Source: Candidatus Schneewindia gallinarum (lineage in GTDB: Bacteria; Bacillota; Clostridia; Oscillospirales; Ruminococcaceae). From it: a stretch of 39,967 nucleotides of DNA. Numbering within the stretch: position 1 is the stretch's first letter; every line of letters starts with the position of its first letter. Both the position numbers and the translations under genes were made by a program. The notes beneath the pieces are model-generated. The model saw nothing but the letters and a program-made list of their open reading frames with translations. It was not told the origin of the DNA and did no database searches. Where the stretch lies: assembly GCA_904420175.1 (NCBI GenBank), contig CAJFUF010000034.1, positions 1 through 39,967 of the forward strand, given 5' to 3'. Below, in pieces: positions 14,864 to 24,290 of the stretch.

Positions 14864-15829
14864 ATGAATCTGCATGGTAAGGACATAAGAATTTTTACAG
14901 GGAACTCCAACCCGGCCGTGGCGGCCAAAATTGCGGAGTGTCTGGGGCTGGCCGTCGGGAAAAGCGACGTGGTCAAATTTTCCGACGGGGAGACATCCGT
15001 CTCCATTCACGAGTCCATCCGCGGCTCCGACGTGTTTGTGGTGCAGTCCACGTCCAATCCGGTCAACGACCATCTGATGGAACTGCTGATTACGATGGAT
15101 GCGCTGAAGCGTGCCTCTGCCGGGCGCATCACCGCTGTTATCCCCTATTTCGGCTATGCAAGACAGGACCGTAAATCCAAGGCAAGGGACCCCATCTCCG
15201 CCAAGCTGGTGGCGGACCTTATCACCACGGCCGGCGCGGACCGCGTGCTGACCATGGACCTGCACGCGCCCCAGCTGCAGGGCTTTTTCAACATCCCGGT
15301 GGATCACCTGCTGGGGGTGCCGCTGCTGGCCCCGTATTTTGAGCAGAAATTCGGACACGACCGCGACGATGTCATTGTGGTGTCCCCAGACCTGGGCTCC
15401 GTGACCCGCGCCCGCAATTTTGCCGAGCGACTGGAGCTGCCGCTGGCCATTGTGGATAAGCGCCGCCCGCGGGCGAACGTGTCCAAGGTGATGAACATCA
15501 TCGGCGAGGTAGAGGGGAAAAAGGTCATTCTTGTGGACGATATGATTGACACTGCCGGCACCCTGTGCGGCGCGGCGGCTGCACTGAAAAACGCCGGTGC
15601 CGCCGAGATTTATACCTGCGCCACCCACGGCGTGCTGTCCGGCCCCGCGGTGGAGCGTATCCGCGACAGCGACATCAAGGAAGTGGTGCTGCTTGACACC
15701 ATCGCCATCCCGCAGGAGAAGATTGACGCACTGGACGGCAAGCTGACCCTGTTGCCCATCGCCCCGGTGTTTGCAGAGGCGATTGAGCGCGTGTATGAGG
15801 ACAAACCGGTGTCCGTGCTGTTTAAGTAA
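14864..15829 (+). CDS. prs: Ribose-phosphate pyrophosphokinase
   Basis: 321 residues. It makes PRPP from ribose 5-phosphate and ATP, feeding nucleotide, histidine and tryptophan synthesis. Seen: FSDGETSVSIHESIRGSDVF, PYFGYARQDRK (ATP-binding flexible loop), TMDLHAPQLQGFF and the PRPP loop VILVDDMIDTAGTL. The ATG lies behind AAAGGAGAAACGGTT, 38 bp after glmU. Its stop overlaps the start of pth (TAATG). Confidence 0.96.
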   Translation: MNLHGKDIRIFTGNSNPAVAAKIAECLGLAVGKSDVVKFSDGETSVSIHESIRGSDVFVVQSTSNPVNDHLMELLITMDALKRASAGRITAVIPYFGYARQDRKSKARDPISAKLVADLITTAGADRVLTMDLHAPQLQGFFNIPVDHLLGVPLLAPYFEQKFGHDRDDVIVVSPDLGSVTRARNFAERLELPLAIVDKRRPRANVSKVMNIIGEVEGKKVILVDDMIDTAGTLCGAAAALKNAGAAEIYTCATHGVLSGPAVERIRDSDIKEVVLLDTIAIPQEKIDALDGKLTLLPIAPVFAEAIERVYEDKPVSVLFK

Positions 15830-16416
15830 TGGGCCTGTTTCGCAGACATGACGGGAACCTGTGGCTGATTGTGGGCCTCGGCAATCCGGGGCTGCAGTAT
15901 GAGCGGACACGCCACAACGCTGGCTTTCTTGCAGTGGATACGCTGCCCCCGTCCCCCGGGCCGGACCGCCTTAAGTTTGAAGGCAGCTACCGCGAGCTGC
16001 GGGCGGACGGGGAAAAACGGTACATCATCAAACCCATGACCTATATGAACAACAGTGGCCGCTGCGTGACCGCCTTTATGAAATACTTCGGCGTCCCGGC
16101 GGAGCGCACGGTCATCCTGTTTGACGACATCAGCCTGCCGGTGGGCAAGCTGCGCCTGCGGCGCAGCGGCAGCCACGGCGGGCACAATGGCATGCGCGAT
16201 ATTATCGAACTTGCCGGAACGGACGCTTTCCCAAGGGTGAAAATCGGCATTGGGAACAAGCCCCGTCCGGAGATGGATCTTGCGGACCATGTGCTGAGCC
16301 GCTTCCGCCCGGAGGAATGGGAACTGCTGGAACCGGCGCTGAAGCGCGCGGGGGAGGCGGCGCTGATGATTGCCTCCGGGCAGATGGACCGCGCCATGAA
16401 CCTGTACAACGGATAA
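15829..16416 (+). CDS. pth: Peptidyl-tRNA hydrolase
   Basis: 195 residues, normal length. It releases peptides from peptidyl-tRNA dropped by ribosomes. Motifs: GLGNPGLQYERTRHNAGF with the catalytic His, KPMTYMNNSG and GSHGGHNGMRDI. The ATG shares a base with the prs stop codon, indicating translational coupling. A one-residue-level check shows no missing key positions. Confidence 0.95.
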   Translation: MGLFRRHDGNLWLIVGLGNPGLQYERTRHNAGFLAVDTLPPSPGPDRLKFEGSYRELRADGEKRYIIKPMTYMNNSGRCVTAFMKYFGVPAERTVILFDDISLPVGKLRLRRSGSHGGHNGMRDIIELAGTDAFPRVKIGIGNKPRPEMDLADHVLSRFRPEEWELLEPALKRAGEAALMIASGQMDRAMNLYNG

Positions 16417-16429
16417 AGACGGTGAAAGC

Positions 16430-19400
16430 ATGAATTGTTTTGTACAGCGCCTGGCGGCGCTTCCCGGCTTTGAGGAGCTGAGAAAGGCGTCGGAGTCCGG
16501 GCGCCTTCCCGCCCTTGTCACCGGCGTTTCGGATGTGACAAGGGCCCACTTTGCGCTGGCCCTCGCACTGGAGACGGAAAAGCCGGTGCTGCTGCTAAGC
16601 AACGACGACAATAAAGCAATGCGGATGTGCGACGATATAAACACCCTTGCGGGGGCGGATATCGCCGCCTTTTTTCCTGCCCGCGATTTCCAGATGCGGG
16701 AGGCGGAGGGCGTCTCCCGCGAGACGGAGCAGGTGCGCATCTCGGTGCTGGGCAGGCTTCTCTCCGGCGGGGTGAAGGTGGTAACGGCCCCGGCGGATGC
16801 GGCCGTCAGCGCCACCATGCCCGCCCCGGTTTTGAAAAGAAGCACGTTCCGGCTGCAGGCCGGGCAGGAACTGCCCCAGCGGGAGATTGTGGGCGCCCTT
16901 CAGCGCGCGGGCTACGTCCGGCGTGACTTTGTGGAGGGGATCTGCCAGTACAGCGTGCGCGGCGGCATTATCGACTTTTACTCCCCGCAGCTGAGCATGC
17001 CTGTGCGGGTGGAGCTGTGGGGCGACACCATCGACACCATCTCCACCTTCGACATTGTCAGCCAGCGGCGGCAGGACACAATGAAAGCCGTGGAGATCCT
17101 GCCTGCGGCGGAGGTGCTGGCAGAGGATCCGCAGCGCCTTGCGGACACGTTGGAGGCGCTGCTGGAAAAAGAAAAAAATGAGGCGAAGGCGGATACCATC
17201 CGCCGGGATCTGGATGCGCTGCGCACCGACCGGGAGCCGCCCTGCCCCGACCGGCTGCTGCCGCTTGTGTACGGTGCGCCCACCGTGCTGTACGACTACT
17301 TTGCGGACGGCCTTGTGTGCCTGTGCGATTTCACCGCCTGCAAAGAGCGCATGGAGGGCTTTTGCGACCTGCTTAAAGAGGACATGGTCTCCCTGCTGGA
17401 GGAGGGGACGCTGTATGCGCCCCATGCGGAATACGCCCGCAGCGTCCCCCGCTTTATCGAGGATTTCCACCGCAACGGCGTGGTGTTTGAAAGTTTTCCG
17501 CGCAGCCTGCATGAATTGCGGCTTGGGACGCTGGCGGATGTCCATGCCGCCACCAACTCCGGCTGGAGCGGGAAGCTCAGCGCCCTGACGGAGGAGCTGG
17601 ACAACTACCGGGACGGCGGCTATGCGACGGTGCTGTTTGCGGGCACGGCCAAGACGGCGAAGGTGCTGACGCAGGACCTTGTCAGGGAAGGGTTTGACGC
17701 CGTTTTCCAGGAAACACGGTCGGGGACGCTGGAGCCCCGATCCATCACGGTGTTTGCAGGCACCCTGTCCGGCGGGTTCGAATACCCGGACATCGGCCTT
17801 GGCGTCATCAGCTACCGCAGCACGGTCAGGGGAAAACTCAGCGGGCGCAAGCACAGGAAAAATGAGGAGAAAATCCGCAGCCTTGAGGATCTGAAGCGCG
17901 GGGATTACCTTGTGCACATCTCCCATGGTATCGGCGTGTTTGACGGCATCCGTAAAATGGAGCTGTCCGGCGGTGTGGTAAAGGACTACTTGAAAATCCG
18001 CTATCAGGGAAGCGACGTGCTGTATGTACCCGTCACCCAGCTGGACCTGGTCAGCAAGTACATCGGTGTCACGGATGAGGGGCACGTGCGGCTGAACAAG
18101 CTGTCGGGCGACGCGTGGCAGAACACCAAGGCCCGGGTCAAGGCGGCCGCCAGCGACATGGCGAAGGAACTGCTGCAGATGTATGCCAAGCGGGAGGCGG
18201 CAAAAGGCTTCGCCTTCTCGGAGGATGACGACATGATGCGCGACTTTGAGGGGCGCTTCCCCTACGAGGAGACGGAGGATCAGCTGCGCTGCATAGAGGA
18301 GATTAAGCGCGACATGCAGCGCCCGCACCCCATGGACCGGCTGCTGTGCGGCGATGTGGGCTTCGGCAAGACGGAGGTGGCGCTGCGCGCCGCCTTCAAG
18401 GCGGTGGAGGACGGCAAGCAGGTGGCCATCCTTGTACCCACCACCATCCTGGCATGGCAGCACTACAACACCCTGCTGGAGCGGTTCGAGGGGTTCCCCG
18501 TCAACATCGAGCTGCTCAGCCGTTTCCGTACAAAGGCGCAGCAGGCCAAAATTTTAAAGCAGCTGGCGGACGGGCGCCTGGACATTGTGGTGGGTACCCA
18601 CCGCCTGGTGCAGAAGGATGTGAAGTTTAAGGATCTGGGCCTTGTCATCGTGGATGAGGAGCAGCGCTTCGGCGTGGCCCATAAGGAGCGGTTCAAGTCG
18701 AATTTTGAGGGGGTGGACGTGCTGACGCTGTCCGCCACCCCTATCCCCCGGACGCTGAACATGGCCATGTCCGGTATCCGGGACATGTCTGTCCTGGAAC
18801 AGCCGCCCATGGACCGGCTGCCGGTGCAGACGTATGTGATGGAGTACTCCGAGGGGGTGGTGTGCGACGCCATCCGGAAGGAGCTGAGGCGCGGCGGCCA
18901 GGTGTACTATCTGCACAACCGGGTGGAAAGCATCTCCGCCACAGCTGCCATGCTGCAGCGGCGTTTCCCCGACTACACCGTGGGGATCGGCCACGGCAAG
19001 ATGAATGAGGAGGAGCTCAGCGAGGTGTGGGAGCAGGTCCTGAACCACGAGGTGGATATCCTTGTGTGCACCTCCATTATTGAGACGGGTATCGACGTGC
19101 CCAACTGCAACACCCTGATTGTGGAGGATGCGGACCGCCTCGGCCTTGCGCAGCTGTATCAGCTGCGGGGCCGGGTGGGCAGAAGCTCAAGAAGGGCCTA
19201 CGCCTATCTGACTTTCCGCCGGGGCCGCACCGTCAGTGAGGTGGCGGCCAAGCGGCTCAACGCCATTAAGGAGTTTACAAAATTCGGTTCCGGCTTTAAA
19301 ATTGCCATGCGGGACCTTGAAATCCGCGGCGCGGGCAACATTCTCGGCGCAAGCCAGCACGGCCACATGGCCTGTGTGGGGTATGATTTGTACCTTCGCC

Positions 19401-19897
19401 TGCTGTCCGAGGCGGTAAGCGAACTGCAGGGCGGCGCGCCGGATACCTCCGCCACGTTGGAATGCCTTGTGGACATCCAGATTGACGCCCACATCCCGGA
19501 GAGCTATATCGACTCCAACGCCGCCCGCATCGAGATCTACCGCCGGATCGCCTCCATTAAAACGGAGGAGGATATGGAGGACGTCTATGACGAGTTAATC
19601 GACCGCTTCGGCGACCCGCCGCCCTCGGTGGAGGGCCTTGTGAAGGTGGCGCTGCTGAGAAACATTGCCGCCGGGCACGGCATCTATGAAATCGGCCAAA
19701 GTGTGGATAAGCTGCTGTTCCATCTTGACACGGTGGATATGGACGCCATGAGTTATCTTGCGGGCCAGCTGAAGGGCAGCTTCATGCTCAGCGCGGGCGG
19801 AAAACCGTATTTTTCCGTGCGCATTGGGAAGGGGGAAAACGCCCTTTCCGTTATGGAGCGCACCATCCGCCTGCTTGGCGGACGGCCCAAAGCATAG
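16430..19897 (+). CDS. mfd: Transcription-repair coupling factor
   Basis: 1155 residues, close to the family norm. It removes RNA polymerase stalled at DNA lesions and recruits UvrA. Domains in order: UvrB-like N-terminal module (about 1-330), RNA-polymerase-interacting domain (KRGDYLVHISHGIGVFDGIRK), SF2 translocase with Walker A GDVGFGKTEVALRAAF and DEEQRFGV, motif VI QLRGRVGRSSRRAYAYL, and a C-terminal TRCF domain. The ATG at 16430 follows GACGGTGAAAGC, 13 bp after pth. It is the last gene of this housekeeping cluster. Confidence 0.96.
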   Translation: MNCFVQRLAALPGFEELRKASESGRLPALVTGVSDVTRAHFALALALETEKPVLLLSNDDNKAMRMCDDINTLAGADIAAFFPARDFQMREAEGVSRETEQVRISVLGRLLSGGVKVVTAPADAAVSATMPAPVLKRSTFRLQAGQELPQREIVGALQRAGYVRRDFVEGICQYSVRGGIIDFYSPQLSMPVRVELWGDTIDTISTFDIVSQRRQDTMKAVEILPAAEVLAEDPQRLADTLEALLEKEKNEAKADTIRRDLDALRTDREPPCPDRLLPLVYGAPTVLYDYFADGLVCLCDFTACKERMEGFCDLLKEDMVSLLEEGTLYAPHAEYARSVPRFIEDFHRNGVVFESFPRSLHELRLGTLADVHAATNSGWSGKLSALTEELDNYRDGGYATVLFAGTAKTAKVLTQDLVREGFDAVFQETRSGTLEPRSITVFAGTLSGGFEYPDIGLGVISYRSTVRGKLSGRKHRKNEEKIRSLEDLKRGDYLVHISHGIGVFDGIRKMELSGGVVKDYLKIRYQGSDVLYVPVTQLDLVSKYIGVTDEGHVRLNKLSGDAWQNTKARVKAAASDMAKELLQMYAKREAAKGFAFSEDDDMMRDFEGRFPYEETEDQLRCIEEIKRDMQRPHPMDRLLCGDVGFGKTEVALRAAFKAVEDGKQVAILVPTTILAWQHYNTLLERFEGFPVNIELLSRFRTKAQQAKILKQLADGRLDIVVGTHRLVQKDVKFKDLGLVIVDEEQRFGVAHKERFKSNFEGVDVLTLSATPIPRTLNMAMSGIRDMSVLEQPPMDRLPVQTYVMEYSEGVVCDAIRKELRRGGQVYYLHNRVESISATAAMLQRRFPDYTVGIGHGKMNEEELSEVWEQVLNHEVDILVCTSIIETGIDVPNCNTLIVEDADRLGLAQLYQLRGRVGRSSRRAYAYLTFRRGRTVSEVAAKRLNAIKEFTKFGSGFKIAMRDLEIRGAGNILGASQHGHMACVGYDLYLRLLSEAVSELQGGAPDTSATLECLVDIQIDAHIPESYIDSNAARIEIYRRIASIKTEEDMEDVYDELIDRFGDPPPSVEGLVKVALLRNIAAGHGIYEIGQSVDKLLFHLDTVDMDAMSYLAGQLKGSFMLSAGGKPYFSVRIGKGENALSVMERTIRLLGGRPKA

Positions 19898-19903
19898 ACG
19901 GTT

Positions 19904-19932
19904 TTGCAAAACGGGGCATGGTATGCTATAAT
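19904..19932 (+). promoter_or_regulatory. Strong promoter of the PrsA-like lipoprotein gene
   Basis: TTGCAA (19904-19909), 17 bp, then a perfect TATAAT (19927-19932) with an extended TGC. It begins only seven bases after the mfd stop. Confidence 0.75.
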
Positions 19933-19982
19933 GTTTCCCATGCGGAAGGGCCTGCGGCCCTGTAAGGAGGACGAACAAACAC

Positions 19983-21023
19983 ATGAAGGCTTTCAAGAAA
20001 GTACTGGCGCTGGCTTTGGCAGCGCTGTTCCTTGTTTCTGTCGCCAGCTGTTCTGCGGGCGACGTCAGTTATGTGGTGAGGACGCAGGATGGCGCAGAGG
20101 TAACTCCCGGCATGTACGTGGGCTATCTGATGGACGCCTATATGGAGTCGCTCAGCCTTGTGGAGGACACCAGTTCCTCCCCCATCGGACAGACCATCGA
20201 CGGCACGGACGGCGGCACGTGGATAAACAACCGCGCCCTGCAAAATGCCAAGCGGTATCTTGCCGTGTCGAAAAAGTTTGATGAGATGGGCCTTGCGTTC
20301 GACGCAGCTGCAGAAGAGACGGCCAAGTCGCTGGCGGATAACGTCTGGAACACCTACGGCAGCCTGTATGAGGAGAACGGCTGCTCCTACAACTCCCTGC
20401 TTCTCGTGGCGGAGGGTACCACGAAATCCAACATGATTTTTGAAAAATTATATGGCAAAGACGGGGAACGGGAGATCCCGGAAAGCGATATCATCGCCCA
20501 GTTCGAAGAGGACTATGTGGAGGTACGGGGCCTTGTGGCCACGCTGACAAACAGTTCTGGTGCTGCCCTTGAAGGCGAGGAGCGGCAGGAGTATATCGAC
20601 AAGCTGGGCGAGTGTGCGCAGCGGCTCCAGAACGGGGAGGATTTTGATACGGTCAGCAAGGAATACCAGAAGTGGTATGCGGAGAAGAAGGGCTATACCT
20701 TTGATGAAAGCGCGTACAGCAGTGAGGAACAGTACACGCTGTTAAACAAGACCGGATCCAGCCTGTCCACCTCCATGGTGGACGACATCTTCGCCGCCAA
20801 TGTGGGCGATGTCAAGCTGATTAGCGACGCATCCATGGCCATGGTATATGTCAAAAACGATGTGCACCGGGACCCGGCTCAGCTGGAAAGCGTGCGGCTG
20901 AACGTGATGCACACATTGAAAAATGACGAGTATCTGAGCCTGACCGACACCTGGGCGGAGGAAATGAACCTGACGGTGAATGAAAACGCTTTCGGCTACT
21001 ACACGGCACAGAAGATTCATTAA
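19983..21023 (+). CDS. PrsA/SurA-like foldase lipoprotein
   Basis: 346 residues with a signal peptide ending in lipobox SVASC (Cys23), so it is anchored outside the membrane. The order resembles PrsA/SurA: an N-terminal SurA-like helical part, a middle segment (EVRGLVATLTNSS... LQNGEDFDTVSKEYQ) where a parvulin domain would be expected, and a C-terminal helical part. The middle is a weak match to parvulin, so isomerase activity is uncertain and a pure chaperone role is possible. The AAGGAGG ribosome site lies about 12 bases before ATG, slightly far. It has its own promoter and terminator. Confidence 0.7.
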   Translation: MKAFKKVLALALAALFLVSVASCSAGDVSYVVRTQDGAEVTPGMYVGYLMDAYMESLSLVEDTSSSPIGQTIDGTDGGTWINNRALQNAKRYLAVSKKFDEMGLAFDAAAEETAKSLADNVWNTYGSLYEENGCSYNSLLLVAEGTTKSNMIFEKLYGKDGEREIPESDIIAQFEEDYVEVRGLVATLTNSSGAALEGEERQEYIDKLGECAQRLQNGEDFDTVSKEYQKWYAEKKGYTFDESAYSSEEQYTLLNKTGSSLSTSMVDDIFAANVGDVKLISDASMAMVYVKNDVHRDPAQLESVRLNVMHTLKNDEYLSLTDTWAEEMNLTVNENAFGYYTAQKIH

Positions 21024-21030
21024 GGGTGAA

Positions 21031-21068
21031 AAAAGCGCGGCGAAACCCTTCGCCGCGCTTTTATTTTT
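21031..21068 (+). terminator. Intrinsic terminator after the PrsA-like gene
   Basis: A perfect 14-bp stem AAAAGCGCGGCGAA (21031-21044) / (21049-21062) with loop ACCC, followed by ATTTTTTT. Confidence 0.85.
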
Positions 21069-21081
21069 TTGTGCCGTGCAG

Positions 21082-21087
21082 TATAAT
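21082..21087 (+). promoter_or_regulatory. -10 element upstream of alr
   Basis: A perfect TATAAT 31 bp before the start of alr and just past the preceding terminator. No convincing -35 lies at 17 bp. Confidence 0.4.
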
Positions 21088-21118
21088 AAAACACAGTGAA
21101 AAAGGGGTGAGCCTTACT

Positions 21119-22264
21119 TTGGAAAGAATTAAACGAACCTGGGCGGAAATCAGTCTGGACGCCCTGAGGCACAACGTGGAAGAATATCAGCGCATCGCGG
21201 ACGGAACGCCGCTGATGGGCATTATCAAGGCGGACGGTTACGGCCACGGCGATGTGATGACGGCGGGCGCCCTGCATGAGGCGGGCGTGCGGTTTTTCGG
21301 CGTGTCCGGCCTGGCCGAGGCCATCTGTTTAAGAAACGGCGGCGTGGGCGGGGATATCCTTATTCTCGGCTACACCCCGCCGGAACAGGCGGAGCTGTTA
21401 AGCAGGTACGACATCACCCAGACCGTGTACGAGCAGGCCTATGGGGAGCGGCTGTCCCGCGCGGCGCAGGCCGCCGGTGTGGAGGTAAAGTGCCATGTCA
21501 AAATTGACACGGGCATGAACCGGATCGGGTTCGTGCCGCAGGTGCAGGCTGTCCTGCCTGTGTACCGGCTGCCCCGGCTTCGTTTCACCGGGATTTTCAC
21601 CCATTTCTGCTGTGCGGACGAGGACACCCCCAAGGGCGTACAGTTCACAAAGACGCAGTTTGCACGCTTTGCATCGGTTATCGACGGACTGGTGCAGGAG
21701 GGTATCGACGTGGGCGTCCGGCACTGCTGCAACACGGCGGCTGCCCTGCGTTTTCCGGAGATGCGCATGGATCTTGTCCGGGTGGGAATCGGCCTGTACG
21801 GCCTGTCGCCGGAGCAGGACGCGGAGAACAATCCGTTTCTGCAGCCTGCCATGACCATGAAATCGGTGGTGTCCATGTTAAAAACTGTCCAGCCGGGTGA
21901 ATACATCGGCTACGGCGCCACCTACCAAGTGCAGACGCCCATGCGGGTGGCAACAGTCCCGGTGGGCTATGCCGACGGATACCCGCGCCTGCTGTCCAAC
22001 AAGGGCAGGATGCGTGTCGGCGGCGCCTTTGCCCCGGTGGTGGGGCGGGTGTGCATGGATCAACTGATGCTGGACGTCACCGGCCTGCCCGTTAAAGAGG
22101 GGGACGAGGTGGTGGTGTTCGGCGCAGGCGGCCCCTCGGCAGACGAACTGGCGCGGGAGACGGGCACCATCAATTATGAAATCGTGTGCGGCGTCAGCCG
22201 CCGGGTCCCGAGGGAGTACCGGCAGGGCGGCCGGATTGTGTGCTATAAGGATTACACCCTTTAA
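21119..22264 (+). CDS. alr: Alanine racemase
   Basis: A PLP enzyme of 381 residues from the TTG at 21119, giving D-alanine for peptidoglycan. Motifs: TWAEISLDALRHN, then MGIIKADGYGHG with the PLP-binding Lys, and the catalytic-Tyr region of the C-terminal domain (VPVGYADGYPRLLSNKG); CMDQLMLDVT is also typical. The start is decided by AAGGGGTGA at 21102-21110, ideally placed for the TTG; the in-frame GTG at 21107 is inside that site, and a longer open frame back to 21026 runs through the terminator. hflX follows after 14 bp. Confidence 0.93.
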   Translation: MERIKRTWAEISLDALRHNVEEYQRIADGTPLMGIIKADGYGHGDVMTAGALHEAGVRFFGVSGLAEAICLRNGGVGGDILILGYTPPEQAELLSRYDITQTVYEQAYGERLSRAAQAAGVEVKCHVKIDTGMNRIGFVPQVQAVLPVYRLPRLRFTGIFTHFCCADEDTPKGVQFTKTQFARFASVIDGLVQEGIDVGVRHCCNTAAALRFPEMRMDLVRVGIGLYGLSPEQDAENNPFLQPAMTMKSVVSMLKTVQPGEYIGYGATYQVQTPMRVATVPVGYADGYPRLLSNKGRMRVGGAFAPVVGRVCMDQLMLDVTGLPVKEGDEVVVFGAGGPSADELARETGTINYEIVCGVSRRVPREYRQGGRIVCYKDYTL

Positions 22265-22278
22265 CAGGCGGGAGAAGC

Positions 22279-23535
22279 ATGGAAAAGAACGAACAGATGC
22301 GCGCGGTGCTGGCGGCGGTGGACACCGGCGAATATGACTGCGACATGTCCGTAAAGGAACTGGACGGCCTGTGCAAGACGGCGGGGTTGGCTGTGTGCGG
22401 CGCCGTGGTGCAGGAGAAGAAAACACCGGATGCCGCCACGTTTCTGGGCCGCGGCAAGCTGGAGGAACTGGCGCAGGCCGCCGACCGCATGGACGCGGGC
22501 CTTCTTGTGTTTGACGGGGAACTGTCCGGCTCCCAAATCCGCAATATTGAGGAGCTGACCCAGCTTGCCGTGCTGGACAGAACCACCCTGATCCTCGACA
22601 TCTTTGCCAAAAATGCCCTGACAAAGGAGGGAGCCATCCAGGTGGAGCTGGCACAGCTGCGCTACCGGCTGCCCCGGCTTGCAGGCATGGGAAAGAACCT
22701 GTCCCGGCTGGGGGCGGGTATCGGAACGCGCGGACCGGGCGAATCCAAGCTGGAAAGCGACCGTCGGCACATTGCCCGGCGGATTGCGGCCCTGCAGCGG
22801 CAGCTGAAGGAGATTGAGCGCCGGCGCGGCCTGGCGGAAAGCCGGCGGCAGAAAAACGGGGTAAAGACTGTTGCGCTGGCAGGATACACCAACGTGGGAA
22901 AGTCCACACTGCTTAACACCCTGACGGGCTCCGGCGTACTGACGGAGAACAAGCTGTTTGCAACCCTTGACCCCACGGCGCGTCAGCTTCGGCTGCCGGA
23001 CGGCGGCCAGGCGGTGCTGATTGACACCGTGGGCTTTATCAGCCGCCTGCCCCACCACCTGGTGGAGGCATTCCGCTCCACCCTTGGCCATATTGGCGGG
23101 GCGGATCTCATCCTAAATGTGTGCGATGTCACCTCGCCCTATTATGAAAAGCAGGACGAGGTGACCCGTCAGGTGCTGAACGACCTGCACTGCGGGCACA
23201 TTCCGGTACTCAGTGTATTAAACAAAATGGACGCGGCGGGCGGCCCGGTGCTGCTTCCACGCAGGGAGGCGGTATGTATCTCTGCGAAAACGGGCCTCGG
23301 CCTGCCGGAACTGCTGCACCGGATTGAGCGGGAGCTGTACGGCCCCGCCCGGGTGTTCACCTTTCTGGTGCCCTACAGCGACGGGGGCGCAGCGGCAGCC
23401 ATCCGAAACGGCAGCCGCCTGCTGGAGGAGACGTATACAGACAGCGGCCAGCGGCTGGTCGTGCGCTGCGGCACACATTTTGCCGGGCAGTGGCGGCAGT
23501 ATTTACAGGTGACGCGCCCGGAACCGGTGAAGTAG
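22279..23535 (+). CDS. hflX: GTPase HflX
   Basis: 418 residues. HflX binds the ribosome and splits stalled 70S particles. N-terminal HflX domain (VVQEKKTPDAATFLGRGKLEEL), glycine-rich linker (RLGAGIGTRGPGESKLE), then the G domain: G1 GYTNVGKST, G3 DTVGF and G4 NKMD. The ATG follows GGCGGGAGAAGC. It is probably co-transcribed with alr upstream and the small gene at 23562 downstream. Confidence 0.94.
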   Translation: MEKNEQMRAVLAAVDTGEYDCDMSVKELDGLCKTAGLAVCGAVVQEKKTPDAATFLGRGKLEELAQAADRMDAGLLVFDGELSGSQIRNIEELTQLAVLDRTTLILDIFAKNALTKEGAIQVELAQLRYRLPRLAGMGKNLSRLGAGIGTRGPGESKLESDRRHIARRIAALQRQLKEIERRRGLAESRRQKNGVKTVALAGYTNVGKSTLLNTLTGSGVLTENKLFATLDPTARQLRLPDGGQAVLIDTVGFISRLPHHLVEAFRSTLGHIGGADLILNVCDVTSPYYEKQDEVTRQVLNDLHCGHIPVLSVLNKMDAAGGPVLLPRREAVCISAKTGLGLPELLHRIERELYGPARVFTFLVPYSDGGAAAAIRNGSRLLEETYTDSGQRLVVRCGTHFAGQWRQYLQVTRPEPVK

Positions 23536-23561
23536 ACGCCGCGCCCTGCAGGAGGGGAACA

Positions 23562-23990
23562 ATGCGAGAGGTTGTTTTATACATCGGGATGAGCCTTGAC
23601 GGGTTTATCGCGGACCCTGCCGGCGGCGTGGACTGGATGCAGGGGGACGGAAGCGAGCCGGGGCATCCCGGCAGCTACCCCGAATTTTTCCGTACGGTGG
23701 ACACCGTGCTGCTCGGCTACCGTACCTACCGGCAAATCACGACAGAGCTTTCGCCGGACACATGGGCCTACAGCGGGAAGAAAACCTATGTGCTGACCCA
23801 CCGGACGCTGCCGCCGCAGGAAGAAATTGTCTTTACCGACCTGCCGGCGGGGGAACTGCTGAAGAAACTGAAACAGCAGGACGGGGAAAGAATCTGGGCC
23901 TGCGGCGGCGCCTGCGTCGCCCGGCAGCTGCGGCTTCATTCCGTCCGCCGGTACAACGGGATTGTGGACCTGCAGTATCTTCGCGCATAA
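23562..23990 (+). CDS. Short dihydrofolate reductase / RibD C-terminal-like protein, possibly C-terminally truncated
   Basis: 142 residues from the ATG behind CAGGAGGGGAACA. The N-terminus REVVLYIGMSLDGFIAD, then GGVDWM, VLLGYRTYRQI and IWACGGACVARQL are typical of the YyaP/YwjB branch of the DHFR/RibD-C fold. Relatives usually run to about 175 residues with a further strand-helix segment after the CGG motif. Here the sequence departs and stops about 35 residues early (RLHSVRRYNGIVDLQYLRA). I found no single frameshift that restores the usual end. Either a short natural variant or a degraded gene; substrate unknown. Confidence 0.7.
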   Translation: MREVVLYIGMSLDGFIADPAGGVDWMQGDGSEPGHPGSYPEFFRTVDTVLLGYRTYRQITTELSPDTWAYSGKKTYVLTHRTLPPQEEIVFTDLPAGELLKKLKQQDGERIWACGGACVARQLRLHSVRRYNGIVDLQYLRA

Positions 23991-24044
23991 GGCGGGAAAA
24001 CGGCCGAAACCCGGCCGTATACATAAGAAAGTTATCCTGTCTTG

Positions 24045-24083
24045 CAGGGCCGCATGGCATTTTGCCATGCGGCCCTGTTTTTT
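24045..24083 (+). terminator. Intrinsic terminator of the alr-hflX-DHFR-like unit
   Basis: A perfect 15-bp stem CAGGGCCGCATGGCA (24045-24059) / (24063-24077), loop of three T, then six T. Confidence 0.85.
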
Positions 24084-24290
24084 CTTTACCGGCCCCCTGC
24101 TAAGCCCCGTTTGAATGCCCTTCGAAGGCGGCCGCGGGCCTTGCCCAGCCGGGAAAGGAACATTTGTTTTGATGCGGATAAGCGTGATTAAACGGGGGCT
24201 CTGCCATGATACGGCTTTTAAGGCGCTGAGACGTTGCAGGAAGCGCGCCCCGTGAAAACGAAGAAAGTTTCGCCGTGTCAAGCGGACAGA
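24084..24290. other. Gene-free stretch between convergent genes
   Basis: Between the terminator at 24083 and the hairpins at 24291 I see no supported gene on either strand. A 26-codon minus-strand frame (24163-24086) encodes a very basic peptide but has no ribosome site. No RNA family is recognisable. Confidence 0.5.

Noticed and set aside
16595-18463. A 622-codon open frame antisense to mfd
   Set aside because: Shadow of a conserved gene; the length comes from codon bias, and no start signal or domain is seen.
21026-21118. N-terminal extension of alanine racemase
   Set aside because: It would run through a strong terminator hairpin and the -10; the TTG at 21119 has an ideal ribosome site.
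24086-24163. A 26-codon minus-strand frame encoding a strongly basic peptide
   Set aside because: No ribosome site or promoter, and the length is within chance expectation.
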